Shown here in pieces: positions 9,205 through 20,273 of a DNA stretch of 64,000 bases (the first letter of the stretch is position 1; every line of letters starts with the position of its first letter). The DNA comes from Malus domestica. Its lineage: Eukaryota > Streptophyta > Magnoliopsida > Rosales > Rosaceae. Location: the NCBI RefSeq assembly GCF_042453785.1, contig NC_091677.1:25359501-25423500 (forward strand), read 5' to 3'. The position numbers were made by a program, and so were the translations under genes. The notes under the pieces are model-generated. The model ran no database searches and was not told where the DNA came from. It saw only the letters and a list, made by a program, of their open reading frames with translations.

Positions 9205-11108
9205 TGTCACAGCCCGTCTCGGAGATGTGCATTATTTATTTATCGACGACGTGAAATTACCAAAATGCTCATGGACATTAGATTGTGTAATGTGGTTTAA
9301 GTGTGGTTTTGGGTCAATATTCTTAAATCCTAATTGTTTGGAACCAATTAGGATTAAGTTATTGTATATTTTGGTGGTTGACCAATCCTAGGCCACACAC
9401 ACACTCTCTCTCTCTCTTCTATCCCCTATACCCTCTCATCTCTCTCGGACTTTCACTATCTCTTTCTCCCTTCTTCGTACGGACAAGCTTTGAACTCCCC
9501 ATTTCAGGCACAGATCAAAGCATTAAAGGTAAGGTTCTTCCTCATTGCAACCTCCTAAGTCTATTGGTACCCTTGTTTGGACGTGAATGCTTCGAAAACC
9601 CGAGAAACCCTAACCCCGATTTTGTGCACTGTTCATGCACACGTAAAACCTTGTGTTTCAGGGAATTCTAAGGACATAGGAAGCTTAAGGAGGTCCTCAT
9701 GAGCCTCGGGGTACTTCGTTGCAAGGATTTGGACATCAGAGGACTAAGATCGACGTGTTTTTAGGTAAGCCGAACTATCGAGCTTTCTCGGGGAAAATCT
9801 AGTGAATTTTAAGCCTTGAAACTTGTATAATGTGATTCTACATGTTATTAGCTTCATTTTGGTACCAATTTCATGAAAAATGGTGAAGAAACGAAGGAGA
9901 ATAGTGGTTTTGAAGTTTTACCCAGAAACCGGCGAAGTCGCCGGCGACTGGCGACTCACCGGAGAAGAAAGGGGAATATTCTGTCAGTTTTGACGGAATA
10001 TGCTAACGCCGTCAGTTAGGGTTAACGATTACCGTTGGGTTTTAATGGAATATTTTGGGAATATTCCTAACAGCAGTTAGGGAATCCGTCAAGATTCCTT
10101 GTGCGTGGCTGCGTGGCTGCGTGTCTTGCCATGCACTCGCCGGCGCGTGGCGGCGTGTGAGGGGTCCAAAAATTAATCTAAAAATTTGGGGATGATCCTG
10201 AGGTTATGTAGGTCACTGTGGTATATTCATATACGCATTTTTAGCTATGTATGAGAAGCTATTAGCTAGTTTTGTCTATGTGCTTTAAAATAACATTTTT
10301 ATAGTTAATTCACATATAGGTGAGACTTATCCCGAGGACGAGCGTATCCAACGACGACTCGGGGGTTACGACCCTTCGACATACCAATGAATAGGCTTTT
10401 GGTTTTCAGTATATATTATATACTTGATATTTTCCCAGAAATATATGTTTAAATGATAGTATGCCATAAATGCCATGCATATAAGGTTATAATTCAAGTA
10501 TGAATTAGTATGCGATGCGTTATATATATAAATGTGGTGTTGTGGATGCTCAGGTAAGCTCAGGTGAGTTATGTTTGGTTATGTGAATTGTCAATGATGC
10601 GATATGTGATTGAATAATGTTGAGCTCATAAAACTGCACTTAGGGTGATTGTGATTTAGCTAGAGTTGTGGTACAAGCCTGTTTATTATGTCACCTCCCA
10701 CACCATATGCTCATATTGGATCCAATTTAGGTGCACAGTCTTGTCATACAAACCTTTATTATGGTTCCGACTTGTAGGTGACTAGCGATTCATCGCCCAG
10801 CTATTATGTGATAGTAGTATTGAGCATGATTATATTACACCCATTATTGTCGTATAGACCTTTTTGTTTGGTTCCGACTCTTGTGCAGTATATTGCCGTA
10901 TAGGTCATTGTAGTGACTCCGGCTAGATTGACTTTTGATATATGAATTCAGCCGTACAAACTACCACAGGGGTTCCGGCTAACATGTTATATTTTTATGA
11001 AATTATTCTTTTTATGAAATTATTCTTACCTGAATTACTTACTCTGTTATATTTTGGCATGGCATACATATGAATATGATTATGTGAAGCATGAATTGAA
11101 TTGATATG
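9205..11108 (+). repeat. 5' LTR of the gypsy element, truncated
   Basis: It is collinear with 20899-22760 of the right LTR over its whole length, including the CACACACTCTC tract, the CGTACGGACAAGC and GGGAATTCTAAGGACATAGG segments and the GC-rich CTCGCCGGCGCGTGGCGGCG block. The first ~90 bases differ from the right LTR at roughly nine positions, so the insertion is not recent. Homology stops after GAATTGATATG. The matching right LTR goes on for about 440 bp more. Confidence 0.9.
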
Positions 11109-12350
11109 TGTTGATGCACAAAATCAGTGAGGACTTTGGTACAACAGAAAGTGTTAAGTTTGTGACTTTCGCTAGATTGCTCCGGTCACTAGTGTGGACA
11201 AGTTTGCAAATGGTTAGAGACAGGGAAGCAAACACAAGGTGTACGTGGTTCACCCAGATTGGCTACGTCCACAGAGTAGAGGAGTTCTCATTAATTGTGA
11301 AGAGTTTACACAAGTACATAGGTTCAAGCTCTCCTTTAGTGAGTACTAGGGAATGATTTAGTACAAATGACATTAGGAAATATTGTGGGAGAATGATCTC
11401 TTTTTATAGAAGAGTTTCTAGCTTTGTTCTAACATTGACACGTGTCGCGTTGTGATTGGCTTCTGATGTTGACACATGTCACGCTGTGATTGGCTTCTGA
11501 TGTTGACACATGTCGCACTAAAGGAAACTCTTCTGGGTCCTTGACGGTATAACGTTGACCGGTGCTCAGTAGTTTTGGGATTGGTCAAGTATGGTACAAA
11601 CAGTGCTCTCATAAGTTCTCGAGTAAGGGAAGCTCCTCGGTTAGGGACTTGCAAGATCCAAGCCGTTGAGTAATCACGAAACTTCTAAGTACCGAAGTGT
11701 GGTATCGTCTTCACTTTCGTTATCTGTCTCATAGGTAGATGTGGCATATTCTCTAGAAGTACTATTCCTCCATCCAGGGGTGGTATCTTTAACTGGTGGA
11801 GATGCACAAGGTAATGTATCAATTTCACCTGAAGCTTACTTGTAGTTTCAGGCTTGGTCAAACGCGATACAAACCATGTAGTAGGAGTCCCCCAAGTTGC
11901 CGAGCTAGGAGATCTGCCGAAAAATGTGGCAGATAAGGTAAGCAATCAGAGCTCCAAGCAATCAGTCCCATATTAGAAGTTTGATTTTGAGTTCTGGCTG
12001 ATTATTCTCATTCTCTCTATCTTGCAAGCAGCATGAAGGATAAAGAGAAGAAAAAGGAGAAGAGATGATATGAGATACTTTTGCTTTTGAAGAAGTAACT
12101 TTCCACATGCTTATTCTTGAACTGGGCTAAAGGGTTTTCTAGTTTCCTTCAAAGTATAAGGACAAGGAAAAAGATAGCATGAAGGATAAAGACAGGGAAA
12201 AAGCATGATATGGGATACTCTTGCTTTTGACCCTGATGATATGAGATACTCTTGCTCTGGTGTGGTTGGTTTGCATAGGTATTATTAGGGGGAAGAAAGC
12301 TGAGTATTTCAAGAGACTTCGTTGGGAGTGCCCTCTCAGATATGAAGAAG

Positions 12351-13650
12351 GGTTGAGCATTTTTATAGGTCTACATGTCCATAGAGGATGGAGGTCGACA
12401 TATATAGGAGTCTCCCTAACAATAAGTAGTAATGTTATTCCTTTACCCGTCTTGGTCATAGCAATGTAGTGGGAGCTGCAAGCTTCACGTGTTTTAACTT
12501 TGTCAGAGCGCTTTGAAAAAGTGGTATGTGGTATCTGGAAAGTTGATGTTGCGTGTGAAGATTGCATACAAGCTTTATCCAAGGAAATATGGCTCTCGAA
12601 GTTCGAAGAGCGATGCCTCTTCGGTTTTCGAACAAGCAATCCTGCCGGGGGTCTGGCTCTCAAGATTCGAAGAACTGTGCCTCTTCGAATTTTGAGAAAA
12701 CAATCCTGTTGCGAGTCTGGCTCTTGAGATTCGGAGAGCAGTGTCTTTTCGATTTTTGGGAAAACAATCATGTCGGGGATTTGGCTCTCGAGATTCAAAG
12801 AGCTGCATCTCTTCGATTTTTGAGCAAGCAATCTTTTTATGAGTGTTTTCTCGAATGTGAGTAAAGGTTGGGCATTTTTGCCAGTCTGTCTGTCCGTGGA
12901 GGATGGAGGTCGACATATATATGAGTTTCCCTAACAATAAGTAGTAATGTTATTCCTTTACCCTTCTTGGTCATAGTAATGTAGTGGGAGCTGCAAATTT
13001 CACATGTTTTAACTTTGTCAGAGCACTTTGAAAAAGTGGTCTGTGGTATCTGGAAAATTGATGTTGCGTGTGAAGATTGCAGACAAGCTTTATCCAAAGA
13101 AATCTGGCTCTCGAAGTTCGGAGAGTGGTGCCTCTTCGGTTTTCGAACAAGCAATCATGTCGGGGGTCTGGCTCTCGAGATTCGGAGAACGATGCCTCTT
13201 CAAATTTTGAGAAAGCTATCCTATTGGAAGTCTAGCTCTTGAGATTCGGAGAGCGGTGTCTCTTCGATTTTTGAGAAGGCAATCATGTCAGGGATCTGGT
13301 TCTCGAAATTCGGAGAACGGTGCATTTTTTATTTTTGAGCAAGTAATCTTGTTGGGAATGTTTTCTCGAATGTGAGTAAAGGTTGGGCATTTTTGTCAGT
13401 CTGCCTTGCCACGGAGCACGGAGGTTAACACACATTGGGACTTTCCAGTTATCAAGCAGTGGTGTTGTTCCTTTACCCTTGTCGGTTATAGTAGGGTAGT
13501 TGGACCTTCAAAATTTATGTGTCTAAACTTTATCAGAGATCTTTGGAAAAGTTATATGTGGTACCCGATGAGCTGATGTTGCGTGTGGAAAGTGGTGCCT
13601 CTTCGAAATCCGGAGAGTGGTGCCTCTTCGATTGTTGAACCAACAGTCAT
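12351..13650 (+). repeat. 515-bp tandem repeat with nested 64-bp subrepeats
   Basis: The word GGTTG(A/G)GCATTTTT starts units at 12351, 12866 and 13381, exactly 515 bp apart. The first two units are well conserved and the third is shorter and more diverged. Inside unit 1 the phrase GGCTCT(C/T)... recurs at 12591, 12655, 12719 and 12783, exactly 64 bp apart, each followed by TTCG(G/A)AGA..TGCCTCTTCG-like text. Unit 2 has the same inner array. Long open frames on both strands (for example 12139-12831 minus) are products of this repetition, not genes. Confidence 0.85.
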
Positions 13651-13786
13651 ATTGCCTTTTCTTTTCTAAGGGCACCAATTGTGTGCAAAAAGTACATTCA
13701 GAGAGTTATTGCATGCAGGAAATTTCCCCTTATTTTTGTACTTCAGAGATTTATTAGACCTAATTTCTCCTTCATCATTTCTGAAA

Positions 13787-14461
13787 ATGTCTGGCCCATC
13801 CGACCGTCGTTTTGACTTGAACTTTGGTGAAGAGGCAACCATGCCTTCTCAAGACAACATATGAAGCCCATCTTTTTTATCCCCTACTAGTCCACTTACC
13901 GTTGGGGACTCTGTGATGAAGAATGATATGACAGCTGCGGTGGTGGCCAGGAACCTTCTCACTCCTAAAGATAACAGACTACTTTCCAAATGGTCTGATG
14001 AGTTAGCTGTTAAGGATTCTCTGGCTCTCAGTGTTCAGTGTACAGGTTCTGTGTCTAATATGACCCAACGCCTATTTGCTCGAACCCGCCAAGTTGAATC
14101 ATTGGCAGCTGAAGTGATAATTCTCAAACAGGAGATCAAAGGGCTCAAGCATGAAAATAAACAGTTGCACAGGCTCGCACATGACTATGCTACAAACATG
14201 AAGAGGAAACTTGACCAGTTGTAGGAATCTGATGGCTAGATTTTACTTGATCATCAAAGACTTATGGGTTTGTTCCAAAGACATTTATTGCCTTCGTCTT
14301 CTGGGGATGTACAGCGTAATGAAGCTCCAAATGATCAACCCACAGTGCCTCCTCCTTCTGGGGTTCTTCCCAGTACTGAGGTTCTGAATGATTACCCTCC
14401 GGTGCCTACTCTTTCTGGGGCTTTGCAGACTGCTGAGACTTCTCCTGAGAAACCTTTGTGA
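13787..14461 (+). pseudogene. LARD-borne coiled-coil ORF of unknown function, three in-frame stops
   Basis: One reading frame runs from MSGPSDRRFDLNFGEE to TAETSPEKPL (about 225 codons), broken by TGA at 13862-13864 and TAG at 14222-14224 and 14237-14239. The middle (MKNDMTAAVVARNLLTPKDN) leads into a predicted coiled coil around RQVESLAAEVIILKQEIKGL and KHENKQLHRLAHDYATNMKR. The C-terminal part is Pro/Ser-rich with a repeated PPxSGxLPxTE-like phrase. I recall closely similar ORFs occurring many times in apple and pear, as expected for a multicopy element. No known enzymatic domain is visible. It may be a gag-like structural protein, but that is inference. Confidence 0.6.
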
Positions 14462-15000
14462 AGGCACCCTCTTGTTTGTTTATTTTGATTCATGTATATG
14501 TACATATTTGTAACTTATCGGAGATATCAATAAATAAGCTTTGCTTCATTTCAACGTATTGTGTTAAATACACCAAAGACTTCTTCACTAAGTTCTTTGA
14601 ATTTATTCTTTTGTTGAAGCTTGTATGTTGAAGCTTTGTGAGTGAAGCATGTATGTTGAGGTAGTGCTCCCTTAATTTCCCAAGTGAGGAAAACTTCTCG
14701 GTTGGAGACTTGAAAAATCCAAGTCACTGAGTGGTCGGGAGACTTCCGAGTATCAAGGTGCAATAGCATATGGTGGGAGTCCCCCAAGTCTCCGATTGAG
14801 GGAGTTGACGAATGAGGCATTTCCTTTCTAAGTGGTAGCCCAAAACTCCTCCTTCATATATATTTGTTATGAAAGTTGTTAGGCCCAAAGAAGAGGAGGC
14901 CTAAGCAAATTTTTTTCTTTTCGAATTTCCGAATTTCCGAATTTCTGAATTTTCGAATTTTCGAATTTCTGAATATATATATATTTTAAGCTTTGTTGGT
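14462..15000 (+). other. LARD internal non-coding segment
   Basis: The segment contains a polyadenylation-like AATAAATAAGC near 14529, the diverged repeat of 11600-11930 (14670-14830), and a run of TTTCGAATTTCCGAATTTC short repeats at about 14918-14975. No coding frame is supported. Confidence 0.5.
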
Positions 15001-15330
15001 GAAGCTTTGAGGTTGAAGCTTTGTTGGGTACCATAAATTGATTTTGCTTCACACTATCTTGATCAAGAGTGTGTGAAGCTTTTGTAGGTGAAACTTTTGT
15101 GGGTGAAGCTTTTGTAGGTGAAGCTTTTGTGGTGGGTAAAGCTTTTGTGGGTGAAACTTTTGTGGGTGAAGTTTTTTTGTGGGTGAAGCTTTTTTGTGGG
15201 TGAAACTTTTGTAGGTGAAGCTTTTGTGGGTGAAGCTTTTGTATGTGAAGCTTTGTAGGTGAAGCTTTGTTGTTGAAGCTTTGTAGGTGAAGCTTTGGAG
15301 TTGAAGCTTTTATTGGGTACCATGAATTGA
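15000..15330 (+). repeat. GAAGCTTTTGTGGGT short tandem array
   Basis: About fifteen degenerate copies of a 15-18 bp unit, GAAGCTTTTGT(G/A)GGT, stand head to tail. The minus strand consequently reads as a repeated KSFTHKSFTY-like peptide, which is a by-product of the repeat. Confidence 0.85.
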
Positions 15331-15334
15331 TTTT

Positions 15335-15368
15335 GCTTCACACTATCTTGATCAAGATAGTGTGAAGC
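15335..15368. repeat. Perfect 34-bp palindrome centred on TGATCA
   Basis: Starting at GCTTCACACTATCTTGA, the sequence is identical to its own reverse complement over all 34 bases. Imperfect versions (CACTATCTTGATCAAGAGTG and similar) occur in every neighbouring repeat unit from 15045 to 16210, so the array carries many potential cruciform or hairpin points. Confidence 0.9.
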
Positions 15369-15790
15369 TTTTGAGAATTTGTAGTTGCCCTCCATTTGTT
15401 GAAGCTTTTGTTGGTGAAGCTTTTGTGGTGAAACTTTTGTGGTGAAGCTTTGTTAGGTACCATGAATTGATTTTGTTTCACACTATCTTGATCAAGATAA
15501 TGTGAAGCTTTTGAAAATTTGTAGTTGCCCTCCATTGATGAAGCTTTGTTGAATTTCCTAATTTTTTTTTTTTTTTTTAGGAAACTAGAAATTTGAAAAT
15601 GTGGGAGAGACAACATATACAAATTTTGCTTCCACACTGTTAAGCAAGAGATTGTGATGCAAGCCACACATTGTAGTAGTCAAAGGTTTGGATGGACCAT
15701 GTAAATTGAATTTGCTTCGAACAATCTTGATCAAGAGTGTGTGAAGCTTTCTAAGAGTTGTAGTTGCCCTTCATTGATGAAGCTTTTGTT

Positions 15791-16206
15791 GGCACCATAA
15801 ATTGGTTTTGCTTCACACTATCTTGATCAAGAGTGTGTGAAGCTTTTGAGAATTGTGGTTGCTCTCCATTGATGAAGCTCTTGTTGGCACCATAAATTGG
15901 TTTTGCTTCACACTGTCTTGATCAAGAGTGTGTGAAGCTTTTGAGAATTGTGGTTGAACTCCTTTGATAAAGCTTTTGTTGGCACCATAAATTGGTTTTG
16001 CTTCACTCTGTCTTGATCAAGAGTGTATGAAGCTTTTGAGAATTGTGGTTGCTCTTCATTGATGAAGCTCTTGTTGGCACCATAAATTGGTTTTGCTTCA
16101 AACTGTCTTGATCAATAGTGTGTGAAGCTTTGGAGAATTGTGGTTGAACTCCTTTGATAAAGCTCTTGTTGGCACCATAAATTGATTTTGCTTCACACTG
16201 TTCATT
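15791..16206 (+). repeat. 95-bp tandem array, alternating as a 190-bp dimer
   Basis: GGCACCATAAATTG starts units at 15791, 15886, 15981, 16076 and 16171, each exactly 95 bp apart. Units 1 and 3 end with GCTCT(C/T)CATTGATGAAGCT. Units 2 and 4 end with GAACTCCTTTGATAAAGCT. The array therefore grew by duplication of a two-unit block. Looser copies of the same unit occur upstream (15028, 15318, 15458, 15690). Confidence 0.88.
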
Positions 16207-16209
16207 GGA

Positions 16210-17032
16210 AATGAAGGTCATGAGGGGGCGGAAAAATGGCTTTATCATATTGAGAAGACCTTTCTAATGATGCAGAGTCAGGGGAATCTTCCTCCTGATA
16301 GGTGGGTCGAGATGACTACCTGGGTTTTGGGAAAGCAGCCTGCATCCTGGTGGAGACAAGAGTCTTACCAGTTAACCCCAGCAGAGATTGCGGATTGAGG
16401 AGTATTTAAAGAGCTGTTTCGAAAAAAGGTTCGTTCCTCCTGAGTATATTGATCGTAAGAAACATGAATTTACTCATTTGAAGCAAGGAAAGATATCAGC
16501 TAATGAGTATTACAGGATGTTTACTGGTCTGTCGAGATATGATCCAAAGGTTGCTACTAATCCGGTTGAGATGTTCCGCCGTTTCAGATTGGGTACTAAG
16601 AAGAAGTGGCGTTTCATAACGACATCGACTCACCATGAGTTTTATGTGGTTCTACTGCGGATTGAGGACTTAGAAATCATGCCCAATGAAAGTGAGGATG
16701 AGGAAAGAAATAATGGAGGTCAGAGATGAAATGATAAAGGAAAAGGGCAAGCACTTCAAGGACCTCGCAAGACCCAGAACTTTAAGAGGAGTGGTGGCAG
16801 TTCCAGCTCTTCTAGCGGAGGATTGAGTACTAATATGCAGAGGAGAGGTGGTAAATTTATTGGAGGCGCTAAGTTTCAGAGGCAGAGAGATTTTGGTGGT
16901 TCAGGTGGATCTGGTGCCCCGTTGTGCCGCATATGTAATATTAGGAATTTTGAGGAGTGTAGGAGAAGCATCAGTGAATGTTTTACTTGTGGCCAGATAG
17001 GTCATAGGGCTGCTCAATGCCCTCAGAGTTAG
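16210..17032 (+). pseudogene. Gypsy gag remnant with zinc knuckle
   Basis: The capsid-type region reads GAEKWLYHIEKTF, then RWVEMTTWVLGKQPASWW and FVPPEYIDRKKHEFTHLKQG, typical of plant gypsy gag. A CCHC zinc knuckle (CFTCGQIGHRAAQC) lies near 16975-17020. Breaks are a TGA near 16396, a length change in the A-run near 16424-16430 and a TGA near 16727. The N-terminus is missing, because homology to gag begins directly at the junction with the LARD-like segment. In an intact element this protein forms the particle and binds RNA. Confidence 0.85.
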
Positions 17033-17452
17033 CAAAGACCCCAGTAGCTTTCCTTCCCACCACCTGCACCGACCCAGCAAGCTTCAGGATCTAGTGGTTA
17101 TACTTAGACTGGACGAGGAGGTGCCTACCACTATCAGGGCGACGCCGCTCCTTACACCTCAGGACAGCATCAGTATTCTCAGGATCCTCAATATCAGAGT
17201 GGGTTCCCTCAGTATTAGGGATGATCTATGTCTTACCAGCCGCATTCAGCCAAAGAATCTCAATGGTACCAAGGGGGACAACCCTAGCAGGGAGAGATTG
17301 CTACTAGTAGTGCAGGATCTTCGAGGCAGTCTGGTCAGCAGAGGCATGGACGTGGTGTTCATGCCAACAGAGGTCACGGTAGACGACAGCAGAATCAGGG
17401 GCGTCTCCATAACATGTCACTGTAAGATGCCCAGAATAATCCAAATTTAATC

Positions 17453-17731
17453 ATGGGTACGTTAAATATTCTTGGTCATTTTGCTAAAGTATTTATTGAT
17501 TATGGTGCTACACATTATGTTATTTCTCATACATTTGCTCAAGTGACGCAACCCCATCCTACACCTCCAGGATATGATTTAGAGTTTTCTATGCCTAGAG
17601 GGGATCAATATTTTGTGGATCGGGTATATCCAGCATGTCCCATGATAATAGAGAATGTTATTATGCCGGCTAATCTTATGCCGTTGGATATTATGGATTT
17701 TGATGTGATTTTAGGCATTGATTGGTTGTAA
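17453..17731 (+). pseudogene. Gypsy aspartic protease remnant
   Basis: A retropepsin-like domain is visible: LGHFAKVFIDYGATHYVIS followed by a distal MDFDVILGIDWL motif. The usual D-S/T-G active site reads DYG here, so a catalytic-loop residue is altered. The frame ends in a stop at 17729-17731 (TTG TAA, where related elements continue). In intact elements it cleaves the gag-pol polyprotein. Confidence 0.8.
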
Positions 17732-17824
17732 TATAATCGTGCCAAGATAGATTGTTATGGAAAGACAATCACATTTCATTGTCCTGGATTACCTGAAGTT
17801 ACATTTGTATGAGAGCCTAGTGGG

Positions 17825-18704
17825 GTGAGGCATGGTATTATTTCAGCCATGAAAGCAAAGAGATTGTTGTCGAAAGGTTGTCAGGGATATTTGGTTCATG
17901 TGGTATTGAATGATGATGCTCCTAGTAGTGTGGAGGATGTTCGTGTGGTTAGATATTTTCCAGATGTATTCCCTGAGGATTTGCATGGATTGCCGCCAAA
18001 TAGAGAGGTGGAGTTTGTTATTGATCTACTTCCAGGTACGAATCCTATATCCTTGACTCCTTACAGAATGGCTCTTGCTGAATTAAGGGAATTGAAAGTC
18101 CAGTTGCAAGAGTTAGTGGATAAAGGTTTTATTCAGCCTAGTACTTCACCTTGGGGAGCTCCAGTTTTATTTGTGAAAAGATGGAACTTTAAGGCTATGC
18201 ATTGATTACAGGCAATTGAATCGGGTAACCATTAAGAACCGTTGTCCATTGCCTCGTATAGATGATTTATTTGATCAACTTAGAGGTGCCTGTGTATTTT
18301 CTAAGATTGACTTGAGGTCGGGTTACTACCAGTTGAAGATTAAAAATGAAGATGTCCCTAAAACCGCATTCAAAACTCGATATGGTCATTATGAGTTTCT
18401 TGTGATGCCATTCAGGTTAACTGATGCACCAACAACTTTTATGGATTTGATGAATCGAGTATTCCACCCATATTTGGATAGGTTCGTTATTGTCTTCATT
18501 GACGATATTCTGGTATACTCTAAGTCTAAGGCTGAGCATGCTAGACATCTGAAGTTGGTGTTGAGCATTTTGAGGGAATACCAACTATATGCTAAGTTAA
18601 ACAAATGTCAATTTTGGTTGAATCAAGTGGCATTTTTGGGACATATCATTTCTGCTCAAGGCATTCAAGTGGATTCTCAGAAAGTGGCAGCTGTAGAGAA
18701 TTGA
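17825..18704 (+). pseudogene. Gypsy reverse transcriptase remnant, frameshifted
   Basis: The first half runs from FPDVFPEDLHGLPPNREVEF through LVDKGFIQPSTSPWGAPVLF. After a frameshift between about 18180 and 18215 it continues as [35 protein letters not shown] and the catalytic [15 protein letters not shown] (FIDD in place of YIDD/YVDD). It then runs to [13 protein letters not shown] and stops at 18702-18704. The frameshift and stops make it inactive. Confidence 0.9.
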
Positions 18705-20273
18705 GAGTAACCTCGAACCGTCACTGAGGTACGGAGTTTTCTTGGCCTAGCGGGTTATTATAGACGGTTCGTTAAGGATTTTTCAGTGATTGCTTTGCCA
18801 TTGGCGAGGTTGACTTGAAAGGATGTTAAGTTTGAGTGGGATAATAAATGTGAGCAAAGTTTCCAGCAGTTGAAGTACTATCTCACTCATGCATCTGTTC
18901 TAGTACTTCCAGATGATAGCGGTAATTATGAGGTTTATAGTGATGCTTCTTTGAATGGTTTGGGTTGTGTATTGATGCAACATGGTAGGGTAATTGCTTA
19001 TGCTTTGAGACAGTTGAAACATCACGAGAAGAATTACCCTACACATGATTTGGAGTTAGCAGCTATCATCTTTGCTTTGAAGATTTGGAGACATTATCTT
19101 TATGGTGAGAAATGTAAGATCTTCACAGATCATAAGAGTCTTCAGTATCTGTTTACTCAGAGAGATCTTAATCTTCGACAGCGGAGGTGGATTGAGTTAC
19201 TTAGTGACTATGATTGCACGATTGAGTATCATGCTGGTCGTGCAAATGATGTGGTAGATGCACTTAGTAGGAAAATTCCAGCCAGACTTAATGCCATTTA
19301 TGATTGTCATGTTCCACTTCTAGCAGATTTGAGATCCACTGGAATGGAGTTAGGAGTGGAAGATCGAGAAGAAGCCTTGCTTGCTAATTTTCAGGTTAGG
19401 CCAATTTTAATTGACCGTGTGCTTGACGCTCAAATGTATGATGAAAAGACCCAGGAAATCATTCAAGTAAGAAATCAAGGCAAAAAGAGAGATTTCGGGA
19501 TTCGAGAATCTGATGGTATGCATATGCAAGAAAGTAGAATGTATGTGCCGAATAATGCAGAGTTAAAGAAAGAAATTTTGGATGAAGCACATATTTCGGC
19601 ATATGTGATGCATCCAGAAGGCACTAATATGTATTATACCATTAGACCATTTTATTATTGGCCGGGTATGAAAAGAGAAATTGCCGAATATGTGAGTATG
19701 TGTGCCATTTGCCAACATGTTAAAGCTGAAAGGAAGAAGCCGTTTGGGTTAATGCAGCCACTTCCCATTCCACAATGGAAATGGGAAAATATTACTATGG
19801 ATTTTTTGTACAAGCTTCCTCGTACACATAATGGTTATGATGGCATTTGGGTGGTAGTTGATCGGCTTACTAAGTCAATGCATTTTATTCCAGTGAGGGA
19901 GAAGTATTTGTTAAGCCGATTAGCTAAGTTATTTATATCATAGATTGTGAAGTACCATGGTGTGCCAGTTAATATTATCTCGGATCGGGATCCTAGATTT
20001 ACTTCCAAGTTCTGGATAGCATTCCAGGAAGCTCATGGTACGAGATTGCTTTATAGTACGGCATATCACCCTCAGACAGATGGAAAATCTAAGAGGACTA
20101 TTCAGACATTAGAGGATATGTTGAGATCTTCAGTGCTGCAGTTTGGAGATAATTGGCATGATTGTTTAGATTTGATAGAGTTTGCCTACAACAACAGTTA
20201 TCATTCGAGTATTAGTATGGCACCATTTGAGGCACTTTATGGGAAATCTTGTCGTACACCTCTATGTTGGTAA
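18705..20273 (+). pseudogene. Gypsy RNase H and integrase remnant
   Basis: The RNase H domain reads [51 protein letters not shown] and [14 protein letters not shown]. The integrase has an altered HHCC zinc-binding region ([19 protein letters not shown] ... [14 protein letters not shown]) and a DDE core ([54 protein letters not shown]). There are stops near 18816, at 19941-19943 and at 20271-20273. Confidence 0.9.

Larger units (their letters stand above)
11109..16206 (+). mobile_element. LARD-like retroelement segment inside the gypsy 5' LTR
   Basis: The segment begins exactly where the gypsy LTR homology ends, with TGTTGATGCACAAAATCAGT, a TG-start that looks like an LTR edge. It contains a broken coiled-coil ORF (13787-14461), a 515-bp tandem repeat (12351-~13650) and GAAGCTTTTG-rich arrays (15000-16206). 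A diverged direct repeat pairs 11600-11700 (CTCGGTTAGGGACTTGCAAG) with 14690-14780 (CTCGGTTGGAGACTTGAAAA), and AGTCCCCCAAGT recurs at 11886 and 14779. No polymerase domain is seen, so it fits a large retrotransposon derivative. No second LTR is present, and the right edge runs straight into gypsy gag, so this end was lost by deletion. Confidence 0.65.

Noticed and set aside
9185..9671. Open frames inside the gypsy 5' LTR
   Set aside because: They lie in LTR sequence and are not maintained in the 3' LTR copy.
12139..13242. Long open frames on both strands (up to 230 codons)
   Set aside because: They are generated by the 64-bp and 515-bp tandem repeats. The peptide repeats follow the DNA repeat and appear on both strands.
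15063..15667. Minus-strand KSFTHKSFTY repeat protein
   Set aside because: It is a direct translation of the GAAGCTTTTGTGGGT tandem array. No start context, promoter or homologue is recognised.
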